Assembly: GCA_963773605.1 (NCBI GenBank)
Contig: CAVZBT010000005.1
Location: 434,001 to 498,000, forward strand
Length of the DNA stretch: 64,000 nt
Direction: 5' to 3'
Origin: CAVZBT01 sp963773605
GTDB taxonomy: Bacteria; Acidobacteriota; UBA6911
The notes beneath the pieces were generated by a model. That model did not search any database. It saw only the letters and a program-made list of their open reading frames with translations, and was not told where the DNA came from. Shown one piece after another: positions 21,661-29,425 of the stretch. A program made the translations under genes and the position numbers. The first letter of the stretch is position 1. Each line of letters begins with the position of its first letter.

Positions 21661-23139
21661 ATGAGCGTTCAGGATTCACCCCAGCCGCTCTTCGCGGCGG
21701 TTTCACTCGAACGCCGGATCGTCGAACTCACGATTCTGTACGAGGTCAGCCAGGCGCTTCAGAACACGCTGGATGAAGAGAAGGCGCTCTACACGATTCT
21801 CGTCGGTGTAACGGCGGGCCGCGGACTCGGTTTCAACCGGGCCTTCATCCTGCTGGTGGATCACGAAGAGCAGTTCTTAAGCGGCCGCCTTGCCGTCGGC
21901 CCATCGAGCCCCGAGGAAGCCGCCTCGATCTGGTACGAGTTGCGCGGCAAACAGGAGTCGCTCGGCCAGCTGCTCGGGTCCATCGACAAAACCGGCATCA
22001 ACAAACAGACGCGCGTCAACGAAATAGCCGCGCGTTTCCATATCCCGTTGTCGGACAGCGGCAACGCCTTGGTCCGGGCAATGCGTTCGCGGCAGGCGTG
22101 CCTGGCTTCGCGGAGCCGGCTCGAGCCGCACGCTTGCCGCGTAGACCGCTCGATTGTCGAAATCCTGGGCACCGACACCTTCGCGATCGCACCGCTGTAT
22201 CTGGCCGACCGCGAGCTGGGGCTTTTGATCGCCGACAACGCCATCACCGGCAAGCCGGTGGATCTTACCAACGTCAAGTTGCTGCAGATTTACGCACAGG
22301 AGGCGAGCGCGGCAATTCAAAACACACGCCTCTACAGGGAACTGATGGAGAAGGTGGAGCTGTGCGAAAACACGAACGTCACGCTCCGGGAAAACCAATA
22401 CCACCTGCTGCAAGCGGAAAGACTGTCGACCATCGGGAAGATGGCGGCGCTGCTCGCTCACGAGATCCGCACGCCGCTGGTCTCCATCGGCGGCTTCGCG
22501 CGGCGGCTGATGCGCTCGACCCCGGATGATGACCCGCGCAAAGAGGAGATGGAGATCATCATATCCGAGGTCGCACGGCTGGAGCGCCTGGTCCAGGAAG
22601 TATTGGGGTACAGCAAGATCACGAAACCGGAGTACGAAGAGACGGACGTGAACGAGCTCATAAAAAACGTCGTGGCCATGCTGCAGGGCGGTCTCGAAAA
22701 AAAAGAGTCCATCCGGTTTGTCCTCGACCTGCAAAAGGATCTCCACAAGGCAGCCGTGGACAAGTCCCAGCTGCGACAGGCTTTGTTGAACCTCCTCATC
22801 AACGGGATGGACGCGATGCCTTCGGGCGGCACCCTGACCGTCACCAGCGAAAGCGACGCCGATCACCTCGAGATCATGGTGAAAGACACCGGGATGGGGA
22901 TCGCGCGCGAGCACTGGAGCAAGCTGTTCAGCCCTTTTTTCACAACAAAGATGACTGGGACCGGTTTGGGTCTTGCCATCGTCTCCCAGGTGGTGGACAA
23001 TCACAGAGGATCTCTTCGGTTCGAAAGCATACCCGGCCAGGGTACTTCGTTTCATATAAAACTCGCGCTGCGCCCCCAGGCGAACACCGCGGCCCCTCCC
23101 CCCTTCGGGATCGCGAAATCACGGGAGGTACCCCCATGA
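21661..23139 (+). CDS. GAF-domain sensor histidine kinase
   Basis: Soluble two-component kinase, 492 residues, with no membrane segment or signal peptide. Residues about 30-215 are a GAF-type sensor with a long internal insertion (about 85-165); HisKA follows with the phospho-acceptor His267 in LLAHEIRTPL, then an HATPase_c domain: N box LLNLLINGMDAMP, G1 VKDTGMGI, F box FSPFFTTK, G2 TGTGLGLAIV. The stop overlaps the next start (ATGA), so kinase and regulator are translationally coupled. The signal is unknown. ATG 21661 follows AAGGA. Confidence 0.9.
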   Translation: MSVQDSPQPLFAAVSLERRIVELTILYEVSQALQNTLDEEKALYTILVGVTAGRGLGFNRAFILLVDHEEQFLSGRLAVGPSSPEEAASIWYELRGKQESLGQLLGSIDKTGINKQTRVNEIAARFHIPLSDSGNALVRAMRSRQACLASRSRLEPHACRVDRSIVEILGTDTFAIAPLYLADRELGLLIADNAITGKPVDLTNVKLLQIYAQEASAAIQNTRLYRELMEKVELCENTNVTLRENQYHLLQAERLSTIGKMAALLAHEIRTPLVSIGGFARRLMRSTPDDDPRKEEMEIIISEVARLERLVQEVLGYSKITKPEYEETDVNELIKNVVAMLQGGLEKKESIRFVLDLQKDLHKAAVDKSQLRQALLNLLINGMDAMPSGGTLTVTSESDADHLEIMVKDTGMGIAREHWSKLFSPFFTTKMTGTGLGLAIVSQVVDNHRGSLRFESIPGQGTSFHIKLALRPQANTAAPPPFGIAKSREVPP

Positions 23140-23522
23140 AGACTGTTTTGGTTGTCGATGACGATAGAAACGTGCGTCGTCTCTATAAGGCCGAGCTGGA
23201 GGCCGAAGGCTACCAGACCATACTCGCCGAAAACGGCTGGGAGGCGACTGCCCTGGTCGGCCGCAAACTCCCCGACGCGGTCATTCTGGATATCAGGATG
23301 CCCGAGATGGACGGCCTTGAAGCGATGGCACGGATCCTGGGAGAGAACCGCAAAGTGCCGATCATCCTCAACACCGCCTACTCCTGTTACCAGGAGAACT
23401 TCCTTGCCTGGGCCGCCGACGGCTACTTGATCAAATCGGCCGATCTGGAGCCGCTCAAAACCAAGCTGCGGGAAATCCTGAACCCGGGGCCCGAAGTCGA
23501 GGCCGCGCAGGTGGGCCCCTGA
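23136..23522 (+). CDS. Single-domain response regulator
   Basis: Intact 128-residue CheY-like receiver with no output domain. Acidic pocket VVDDD at residues 6-10, phospho-acceptor Asp52 in VILDIRMPEMDG, conserved Thr in NTAYS and Lys in LIKSAD. Overlaps the kinase stop by four bases, with GGAGG just upstream, so it is the cognate partner. It must act through protein contact or phosphotransfer rather than by binding DNA itself. Confidence 0.9.
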   Translation: MKTVLVVDDDRNVRRLYKAELEAEGYQTILAENGWEATALVGRKLPDAVILDIRMPEMDGLEAMARILGENRKVPIILNTAYSCYQENFLAWAADGYLIKSADLEPLKTKLREILNPGPEVEAAQVGP

Positions 23523-23616
23523 GCTCAAGAAAACAGAAGCCAGGAGCCGGAGGCCGGAATTCTCAGGGCTTCCCACGATGGCCGAAGGTCCGCTGCCGTT
23601 CCGTCTTCCACCTTCT

Positions 23617-24786
23617 TCAAGCGAAGGCGTTCAGGCCGGTGATGGCCTGCCCCAGGATCAGGGTCTGGATGTCGTGTGTTCCCTCGTAGGTCTTGACGGA
23701 CTCCAGGTTGCACATGTGGCGGATTACCGGGAACTCGAGCGAGATGCCGTTGGCGCCAAGGATTTCGCGGGCGAGGCGCGCGATCTCGAGGGCGATCGCG
23801 ACGTTGTTCCGCTTGGCGAGCGACGTCTGCGTGTGGTGCATTTTTCCGGCATCCTTCAGCCTTCCCAGCTGCAATGCAAGCAGCTGCCCCTTGGTTATTT
23901 CCGTGAGCATGTAGACGAGCTTCTCCTGGACCATCTGAAATGACGCGATGGGGCGTCCGAACTGCACCCGGGTCCGGGCGTACTCCAGCGCCGCGTGGTA
24001 GCAGGCCATGGCCGCCCCGAGGCCGCCCCACGCGATGCCGTATCGCGCCTGGTTGAGGCACTGCAGGGGCGACTTCAGCCCTGCCCCGCGCGGCAGCGCG
24101 TTGCGCTGCGGGATCGCGCAATCCTCAAATATCAGCTGCGAGGTCACCGAGGCGCGGAGCGACATCTTGTGTCTGATCTCGGGAGCCGCGAACCCGGACG
24201 TGCCCTTCTCAACGAGAAAGCCCCGCACCTCGCCGTCGACCTTCGCCCAGACGACCGCCACGTCCGCGATGCTGCCGTTGGTGATCCAGGACTTCGTGCC
24301 GTTCAGGACCCAGCAGTCGCCCCGTTTCGTTGCCCGGGTGATCATGCCGCCGGGATCGGAGCCGTGGTCCGGTTCGGTCAGGCCGAAGCACCCGATCTTC
24401 TCGCCGCGGGCGAGCCTGGGGAGCCAATAGCCTTTCTGTTCTTCGGAGCCGAACTGATAGATCGGGTACATGACGAGGGCACCCTGGACCGAGACGAAGC
24501 TCCGGATGCCGCTGTCTCCCCGCTCGATTTCCTGCATGATCAACCCGTAGGCGACGTTGTTCATGCCCGCGCAACCGTACTCTTCGGGGAGGTTGGCACC
24601 GAACAGCCCGAGCTCGGCCATCTCGGGGATCAGCTGCGTCGGAAACGTCGCGTCTTCGAAGTGCCGGTCCATGATCGGAACGATCTTGTCGGTGACGAAA
24701 GCGCGCACCGTTTCCCGCACCATCTTCTCCTCCTGGGAGAGAAGATCGTCGATCTGGTAAAAGTCCACGCCTCTGAATTCTTCCAT
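23617..24786 (-). CDS. gcdH: Acyl-CoA dehydrogenase, glutaryl-CoA dehydrogenase-like
   Basis: FAD enzyme; glutaryl-CoA dehydrogenases oxidise and decarboxylate glutaryl-CoA to crotonyl-CoA. ATG 24786 (MEEFRGVDFY) has GGGGAG six bases upstream and gives 389 residues, all in frame; the upstream extension is not used. Motifs follow glutaryl-CoA dehydrogenase closely: SVQGALVMYPIYQFGSEEQK, CFGLTEPDHGSDPGGM (FAD site), and KTYEGTHDIQTLILGQAITG with catalytic Glu368. Glutaryl-CoA arises from lysine, tryptophan and some aromatic degradation, which fits the benzoyl-CoA genes elsewhere in the window. Stands alone on the minus strand behind a strong inverted repeat at 24811-24848. Confidence 0.88.
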   Translation of the reverse strand: MEEFRGVDFYQIDDLLSQEEKMVRETVRAFVTDKIVPIMDRHFEDATFPTQLIPEMAELGLFGANLPEEYGCAGMNNVAYGLIMQEIERGDSGIRSFVSVQGALVMYPIYQFGSEEQKGYWLPRLARGEKIGCFGLTEPDHGSDPGGMITRATKRGDCWVLNGTKSWITNGSIADVAVVWAKVDGEVRGFLVEKGTSGFAAPEIRHKMSLRASVTSQLIFEDCAIPQRNALPRGAGLKSPLQCLNQARYGIAWGGLGAAMACYHAALEYARTRVQFGRPIASFQMVQEKLVYMLTEITKGQLLALQLGRLKDAGKMHHTQTSLAKRNNVAIALEIARLAREILGANGISLEFPVIRHMCNLESVKTYEGTHDIQTLILGQAITGLNAFA

Positions 24787-24810
24787 GCTGTACTCCCCAG
24801 CCGGTTTCCG

Positions 24811-24848
24811 CGCACTCCAAATTATCGGAAGGTCTGATTTGGAGTGCG
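24811..24848. repeat. Perfect 12-bp inverted repeat, possible operator of the gcdH-like gene
   Basis: CGCACTCCAAAT (24811-24822) and its exact reverse complement (24837-24848), separated by 14 bases. It lies 25-62 bases upstream of ATG 24786. A minus-strand GATAAT at 24826-24821, a possible -10, overlaps its left arm. No T-run follows, so it looks more like a repressor site than a terminator. Confidence 0.6.
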
Positions 24849-24996
24849 GCGGCTCGACGCCGACCGTAGCGCATGCCTGTCGATCCATCGCAACCGCGAC
24901 AGCGGTGCCGAGGCACCGCCCGGCACTTCACCGGTGCAGGCCCCCCCCAGATACTATCCGGTGCGGGCGATAAATTGTCCATCCCCATTCTGGCGC

Positions 24997-25005
24997 TGCT
25001 ATAAT
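24997..25005 (+). promoter_or_regulatory. Extended -10 promoter of the beta-lactamase-family gene
   Basis: TGC-TATAAT with exact TATAAT at 25000-25005 and a weak -35 TTGTCC at 24975-24980 (19-base spacer). Start near 25012, 50 bases before ATG 25063. Confidence 0.65.
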
Positions 25006-25062
25006 CGCGCCTGCACTCGCGTCGCGGGACCCTGGAATCAGCGAAAGACATCGGGACACAAC

Positions 25063-26301
25063 ATGAGGAAACGCATATACACGCCGCTGCTGGCATGGTT
25101 AGTGCTCCTGCCGGTTTCGCTGCGCAGCGGGCCCGCGGAGAAGAGCGGGCTGGGGGGCCTGGCTTCGGCCGCCCCCGAGAGCGTCGGCCTGTCGGGTGCG
25201 CGGCTGCGCCTGATCGAAGCGGCGGTGCAGGCGGCAATTGAGGCGAAGGAGGTCCCGGGGGTCGTTGTCCTGGTCGCGCGCCACGGCAGGATCGCTTACC
25301 TGAAGGCTTTCGGCCACAGGGCGCTCGTGCCTGCGGCCGAGCCCATGACGGTCGACACCATCTTCGACATGGCATCGCTGACCAAGGTCATGGCCACATC
25401 TCCCTCGATCATGCTGCTCGTCGAAGCCGGCCGCATCAGGCTGGACGACCGGGTCAAGCGCTATCTGCCCAGATTCACCGGCGGGGGAAAAGACGCCATC
25501 ACGGTGCGGCAGCTGACGACCCACTATTCCGGGCTGCGGCCCGATTTCGACCTGTCCCGGTCATGGGAGGGGTACGATGCGGCCCTCGAGGAGCTCTGGC
25601 TGGAAAATACCCGGTCCGATCCCGGCAAGGAGTTTGTTTACAGCGACCTGAACTTCATCGCGCTCGGAGAGATCGTCCGCACGGTAAGCGGCAAGAAGTT
25701 GGACGTTTTCGCTCAGGAGAATATCTATGCGCCGCTGCGCATGAAAGACACGGCGTTCACGCCGCCCGCTCAGTGGCGTCCGCGGATCGCGCCGACCGAG
25801 TCCCGCAACCGGTCGCTTGAGTACCTCAAGGGCGAGCCCAGGGCAGGCGAGTTCGAGCAGGCGCTGCGCGGCACGGTCCACGACCCGACGGCCTGGCGCA
25901 TGGGCGGCGTCGCAGGCCACGCCGGCCTCTTCTCGTCGGCGCACGACGTCGCCATCTATGCCCAGATGCTGCTCGGCAGTGGGAAGAGCCAGGGGCGGCG
26001 CTTCCTTGGGCCGCTCACGGTCAAGGCGATGACCAGCCCGCAGTCCCCCCGCCAGGCAATCGGGGTGCGCGGTTACGGGTGGGACATCGACACGGCGTAC
26101 TCCGCGCCCCGGGGAGACCTCTTCGACGGCGGCTTCGGACACACCGGGTTCACCGGGACATCTCTCTGGGTCCACCCTCCCTCGGGCACCTTTGTCGTCG
26201 TGCTCTCCAGCCGCCTGCACCCGGACGGCAAGGGAGACGCGGCACACCTGCGGGGAGTCGTGGCCAACATCGTCGCCGGCGCGATCTCCGCCACACGCTG
26301 A
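25063..26301 (+). CDS. Serine beta-lactamase/esterase-fold secreted protein
   Basis: Class C beta-lactamase / penicillin-binding-protein-fold hydrolase, 412 residues, intact. The start is ATG 25063 (MRKRIYTPLLAWLVLLPVSL), a clear signal peptide, so it acts outside the cytoplasm. Active-site motifs: Ser105-x-x-Lys108 in MASLTKVMA, Tyr193-Ser-Asp in FVYSDLNF (the YxN motif reads YSD), and His360-Thr-Gly in GHTGFTG. This family includes esterases, D-aminopeptidases and peptidoglycan-processing enzymes; most are not resistance genes, and the substrate cannot be told here. Own promoter; divergent from the gcdH-like gene. Confidence 0.87.
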   Translation: MRKRIYTPLLAWLVLLPVSLRSGPAEKSGLGGLASAAPESVGLSGARLRLIEAAVQAAIEAKEVPGVVVLVARHGRIAYLKAFGHRALVPAAEPMTVDTIFDMASLTKVMATSPSIMLLVEAGRIRLDDRVKRYLPRFTGGGKDAITVRQLTTHYSGLRPDFDLSRSWEGYDAALEELWLENTRSDPGKEFVYSDLNFIALGEIVRTVSGKKLDVFAQENIYAPLRMKDTAFTPPAQWRPRIAPTESRNRSLEYLKGEPRAGEFEQALRGTVHDPTAWRMGGVAGHAGLFSSAHDVAIYAQMLLGSGKSQGRRFLGPLTVKAMTSPQSPRQAIGVRGYGWDIDTAYSAPRGDLFDGGFGHTGFTGTSLWVHPPSGTFVVVLSSRLHPDGKGDAAHLRGVVANIVAGAISATR

Positions 26302-26307
26302 GTTTTT

Positions 26308-26338
26308 TGGTCGGCGCCGACCAGGGATGCGCTATCAT
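26308..26338 (+). promoter_or_regulatory. 16-bp palindrome followed by a -10 element, upstream of the MshEN-like gene
   Basis: TGGTCGGCGCCGACCA at 26308-26323 is a perfect palindrome. TATCAT at 26333-26338 is a likely -10 ending six bases before ATG 26345, and TTGGTC overlapping the palindrome is a poor -35. The layout fits an operator overlapping the promoter of a leaderless or near-leaderless message. Confidence 0.45.
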
Positions 26339-26344
26339 GCTGCG

Positions 26345-26710
26345 ATGGGCGGCTTTTGTGACTACCTCCTGGCCAAGGGCAGGATCACGGAGCTGCAGCT
26401 CTTCCGGGCCCGTTCAAAGTGCGCCACCCTGAACCTGAACACCGGGCACTGCGCCTTCGCGTTCGGATTTGTCAGCCGCGGCCAGATCCAGAATATCCTG
26501 GGTATCCAGCAACGCACGGGTCAGCGATTCGGGGAAATTGCCATCGCGCTCGGCTACATGACATCGGGGCAGGTGCACACCATCCTGAGGCTCCAGAGCA
26601 AGTACCGTGTCACCATGGAGGAAGCTCTCGTCCGAGACGGGGTGTTGACGGCGGAAGACCTGGACACGGAGCGGCGGCTGTTCGAGGACGCGCAGAGAAC
26701 GGCGCTTTAG
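26345..26710 (+). CDS. Small four-repeat MshEN-like protein, putative c-di-GMP binder
   Basis: 121 residues, no annotated enzyme domain. It consists of a 29-residue repeat whose conserved Gly falls at residues 12, 41, 70 and 99. The two central copies (32-55 and 61-84) each follow the 24-residue MshEN pattern, with the exact 5-residue spacer known for that fold; the second (RFGEIAIALGYMTSGQ then VHTILRLQ) is the better match. MshEN domains bind cyclic di-GMP at the N-terminus of type II secretion and pilus ATPases; here there is no ATPase attached. No clear ribosome site is seen and the -10 is very close, so it may be leaderless. An HD-GYP gene lies 350 bases downstream. Binding is inferred, not shown. 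Confidence 0.7.
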   Translation: MGGFCDYLLAKGRITELQLFRARSKCATLNLNTGHCAFAFGFVSRGQIQNILGIQQRTGQRFGEIAIALGYMTSGQVHTILRLQSKYRVTMEEALVRDGVLTAEDLDTERRLFEDAQRTAL

Positions 26711-26770
26711 GCTGAATCCAAAAGGGGGATGCGGCGCGTGAGCACGGGGCGGCCGCCGCTGACGGCGCCG

Positions 26771-26971
26771 TCAGCGTTTTTCGAAAGAGTAGCAGGCGCG
26801 ACGAAACTTGAGGAAAGCGTGCGAGTGATGGGGGCAGGTCCCCCAATGGCTTTCGGAGTCGAGGAACTCTTCCTCCGACGTGAATCGCTTGCAGTTTCCG
26901 CACTCGAACTGCTTGTCCTCGATCTTGAAATCGCAAGCCTCTTTAAACGTGGCGAATTGCTGCTGAGGCAT
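26771..26971 (-). CDS. Small Cys-rich (zinc-ribbon-like) protein
   Basis: 66 residues starting MPQQQFATFK. A strong AAGGAG five bases before ATG 26971 supports it as a real gene. Cysteines at 24, 27, 46 and 60 with His48 and His49 (FECGNCKRF and GTCPHHSHAF) suggest one metal site. No family was recognised. It is convergent with the MshEN-like gene and divergent from the HD-GYP gene. Confidence 0.65.
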   Translation of the reverse strand: MPQQQFATFKEACDFKIEDKQFECGNCKRFTSEEEFLDSESHWGTCPHHSHAFLKFRRACYSFEKR

Positions 26972-27056
26972 CTGATCTCCTTCCAGCCTGCGAAAATGGT
27001 GCAGAAAAGGTTACCGGCTGTCAACCCAATGATGTCCCGAACGCGGAACGTATTCT

Positions 27057-28088
27057 ATGGAAAAGACGCGCATCCTGGTGGCCGACGACGAGGTCTACAT
27101 CCAGGAAATCCTCCGATCGACCCTGCTCGAAGCGGGGCATGAGTGTATCACGACTGCCCACGCCGAGCAGGCGCTCGGGCACCTGAACCACCAGCTGTTC
27201 GATCTGGCGTTCGTCAGTTCCTGCCTCCCCGGACGGGAATCCGGCGGGCTGCTGAAGGAAATTCACAGCAGCTACCCGGACGTGGTGCTGATTGCAATGA
27301 CGCCCCCGGACGGCTCCGATGCCGCGCTCGGCACCATCCGCGCAGGCGCCTTCGACTGCCTCATCAAACCGTTCCAGCTCGAGGAGGTCGTCGCGGCCGC
27401 CAATCGGGCCGTGGAAAAGCGCCGTGTGGACACCGCCGGACGCGAATACCAGAAGTACCTGGAGCATCTGGCCGAGGAGCGCGCTGCCGAAACGCGCCGG
27501 CTTTTCTATGCGACGATCCAGGTGCTGATCCGGCTCTTGGAACTTAAAGTGCCCTTCAACGCAGGGCATGCCGCCCGGGTCGCCGAGATGTGCCGCTACG
27601 TCGCGCGCGAGCTCAAGATGACGGTCGACGGAGTGCGCAAGGTCTACCTCGCCGCGCTTCTGCACGACGTCGGTCTGTTTGTCGTGACCGACCTCCTTCT
27701 GAACAAAGAGGACGTGCTGACGCCCGAGGAGTATCGCCAGCTCCGCGCGCACGCTTCGGCCGCCGAAGACGTCCTCAAGCCGATTCTCGCCGACGACGAG
27801 GTGCTCAAGTACATCCGGCACCATCACGAGCGCTATGACGGGAACGGTTACCCGGACAGCCTCAAGGGAAACTTCATTCCGTTGGGAGCGCGCATCATAG
27901 CTGTCGTCGAAGCTTTTGAGTCGATGACGCGGGACCGCCCATACCGCAACGCCTTTTCTCCCGAGGAAGCGCTGGCCGAGCTGAAACGGTGCGCCGAAAC
28001 GCAGTTTGACCCGCAGGTCGTCGGCGTCTTCACGGACCTGCACAACCACGTGTTCAACAACCTGGACAAGCCGATGGGGAAGGTGTGA
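27057..28088 (+). CDS. HD-GYP phosphodiesterase-like protein with degenerate receiver domain
   Basis: 343 residues, intact. Residues 5-120 are a CheY-like receiver: the acidic pair is present (VADDE) and the Lys too (LIKPF), but the phospho-acceptor position is Ser54 in FDLAFVSSCLPG instead of Asp. Residues about 145-340 are an HD-GYP domain: His203-Asp204 in ALLHDVG and the HHERYDGNGYP motif at 256-266, so the metal site and GYP signature are complete. HD-GYP enzymes hydrolyse cyclic di-GMP. The receiver is unlikely to be switched by ordinary aspartate phosphorylation. Overlaps the glycerate kinase gene (GTGTGA). Confidence 0.9.
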   Translation: MEKTRILVADDEVYIQEILRSTLLEAGHECITTAHAEQALGHLNHQLFDLAFVSSCLPGRESGGLLKEIHSSYPDVVLIAMTPPDGSDAALGTIRAGAFDCLIKPFQLEEVVAAANRAVEKRRVDTAGREYQKYLEHLAEERAAETRRLFYATIQVLIRLLELKVPFNAGHAARVAEMCRYVARELKMTVDGVRKVYLAALLHDVGLFVVTDLLLNKEDVLTPEEYRQLRAHASAAEDVLKPILADDEVLKYIRHHHERYDGNGYPDSLKGNFIPLGARIIAVVEAFESMTRDRPYRNAFSPEEALAELKRCAETQFDPQVVGVFTDLHNHVFNNLDKPMGKV

Positions 28089-29425
28089 AGTCACAACGCC
28101 GGATTCGCACAGACGCCGCCCGCATCTGGACGGCCGCCCTGAAATCGGTGGATCCTGAGGTTGCGGTCAGGAACCTCGTATCGCGCGCGGGTGCGCGGCT
28201 CAAAGTGGCCGGGCAGTCCTACGATCTGGAGGCGGTGGAAAATCTCTGGGTGTTCGGCATCGGCAAGGCCGCGGCGTCGATGGCCCGGAGCCTGGAGAAA
28301 ACGCTCGGCCGGCATCTGTCCGGCGGCATCCTCGTCACCAAGTACGGCCACGGGCTCCCTCAGAAAAAGCTCGAGCAGGTGGAGGCGGGGCACCCGCTTC
28401 CGGACGAAAACGGCATCGCCGCCGGGCGGAAGATCGCCGAGTTTGCCCAAACCCGACTCGGCCCGCGCGACCTCGTGTTTTGTCTGCTTTCGGGCGGGGG
28501 TTCCGCTCTTGTGGTGGCTCCCCCGGAAGGCATCTCGCTCCAGGACAAGCTGTCCTGCACCCGGGTGCTCCTGAAGGCGGGCGCCACGATCCACGAGATG
28601 AATGCCCTCCGGAAGCACCTCTCGACCCTCAAAGGGGGAGGCCTCGCGCGGCTCCTTGCGCCGGCGCGCGTCGTATCCCTGATCCTGTCGGACGTGGTGG
28701 GTGACGACCTGGACACGATCGCCTCCGGACCTCTCGTCGCCGACTCGACCACCTACGGGCAGTGCCTGGAGATCCTCGACCGCCTCAATATTGCCGGCGA
28801 AGTGCCTCAATCGATCCGGCGGCGGCTCGAAGCCGGCGTGGACGGCAGGATACCCGAGACTCCCAAACCGGGAGATCCAGCGTTCCTCAATACGCAAAAC
28901 GTCATCGTGGGAAGCAATGCGCAGGCCTGCACCGCAGCCGCCCGGGAGGCGGTCCGGTTGGGATACCGCACGCTCGTCCTGACAACCCGTCTCGACGGAG
29001 ACACGGGCGAAGCGGCCCGGTTTCACATGCGCGTTCTGGAAGAGATCGTGGCATCGGGGCGGCCCGTCCGCAGGCCGGCCTGCATCCTGACCGGCGGCGA
29101 AACCACCGTCCAGGTCCGCGGCTCCGGAACGGGCGGCCGAAACCAGGAGTTCGCCCTGCACTGTGCGCGGACGCTGGCGCGGTTGCAGGCGCCGTGCGTC
29201 GTCGCCAGCATCGGGACCGACGGCACCGACGGGCCGACGGACGCGGCCGGGGCACTCGTCGACGGCACGACGCTGGCCCGTTCGATGAAGTTCGGCGCGC
29301 AATTCCTCGACGAGTGCCTGCGGCAAAACAATTCCTACGAGTTCTTCAAGCGCACGGGCGATCTGATCGTCACCGGCCCCACCCGGACCAACGTCATGGA
29401 CGTGCACGTGGTCCTGGCCGGCTGA
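28085..29425 (+). CDS. gckA: Glycerate 2-kinase (GckA/TtuD, MOFRL family)
   Basis: Phosphorylates D-glycerate at C2, feeding glycolysis. 446 residues, intact, GTG start at 28085 overlapping the previous stop. N-terminal DUF4147 part: VFGIGKAAASMARSLEK, EAGHPLPDENG, LSGGGSALVVAPPEG and LRKHLSTLKGGGLA; C-terminal MOFRL part: TGGETTVQVRGSGTGGRNQE and ASIGTDGTDGPTDAAGA, both signature blocks. The reason for coupling to an HD-GYP protein is unclear. Its stop abuts the convergent permease gene with no room for a terminator. Confidence 0.93.
   Translation: MKSQRRIRTDAARIWTAALKSVDPEVAVRNLVSRAGARLKVAGQSYDLEAVENLWVFGIGKAAASMARSLEKTLGRHLSGGILVTKYGHGLPQKKLEQVEAGHPLPDENGIAAGRKIAEFAQTRLGPRDLVFCLLSGGGSALVVAPPEGISLQDKLSCTRVLLKAGATIHEMNALRKHLSTLKGGGLARLLAPARVVSLILSDVVGDDLDTIASGPLVADSTTYGQCLEILDRLNIAGEVPQSIRRRLEAGVDGRIPETPKPGDPAFLNTQNVIVGSNAQACTAAAREAVRLGYRTLVLTTRLDGDTGEAARFHMRVLEEIVASGRPVRRPACILTGGETTVQVRGSGTGGRNQEFALHCARTLARLQAPCVVASIGTDGTDGPTDAAGALVDGTTLARSMKFGAQFLDECLRQNNSYEFFKRTGDLIVTGPTRTNVMDVHVVLAG

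Noticed and set aside
23525..23565. Degenerate GCCAGGAGCC-type repeat after the response regulator, partly echoed near 42710
   Set aside because: Too short and imperfect to call a repeat family from two loose copies.
25063..26301. Antibiotic-resistance beta-lactamase
   Set aside because: The fold and SxxK, YSD and HTG motifs fit the broad esterase/peptidase family; nothing points to true beta-lactam resistance.
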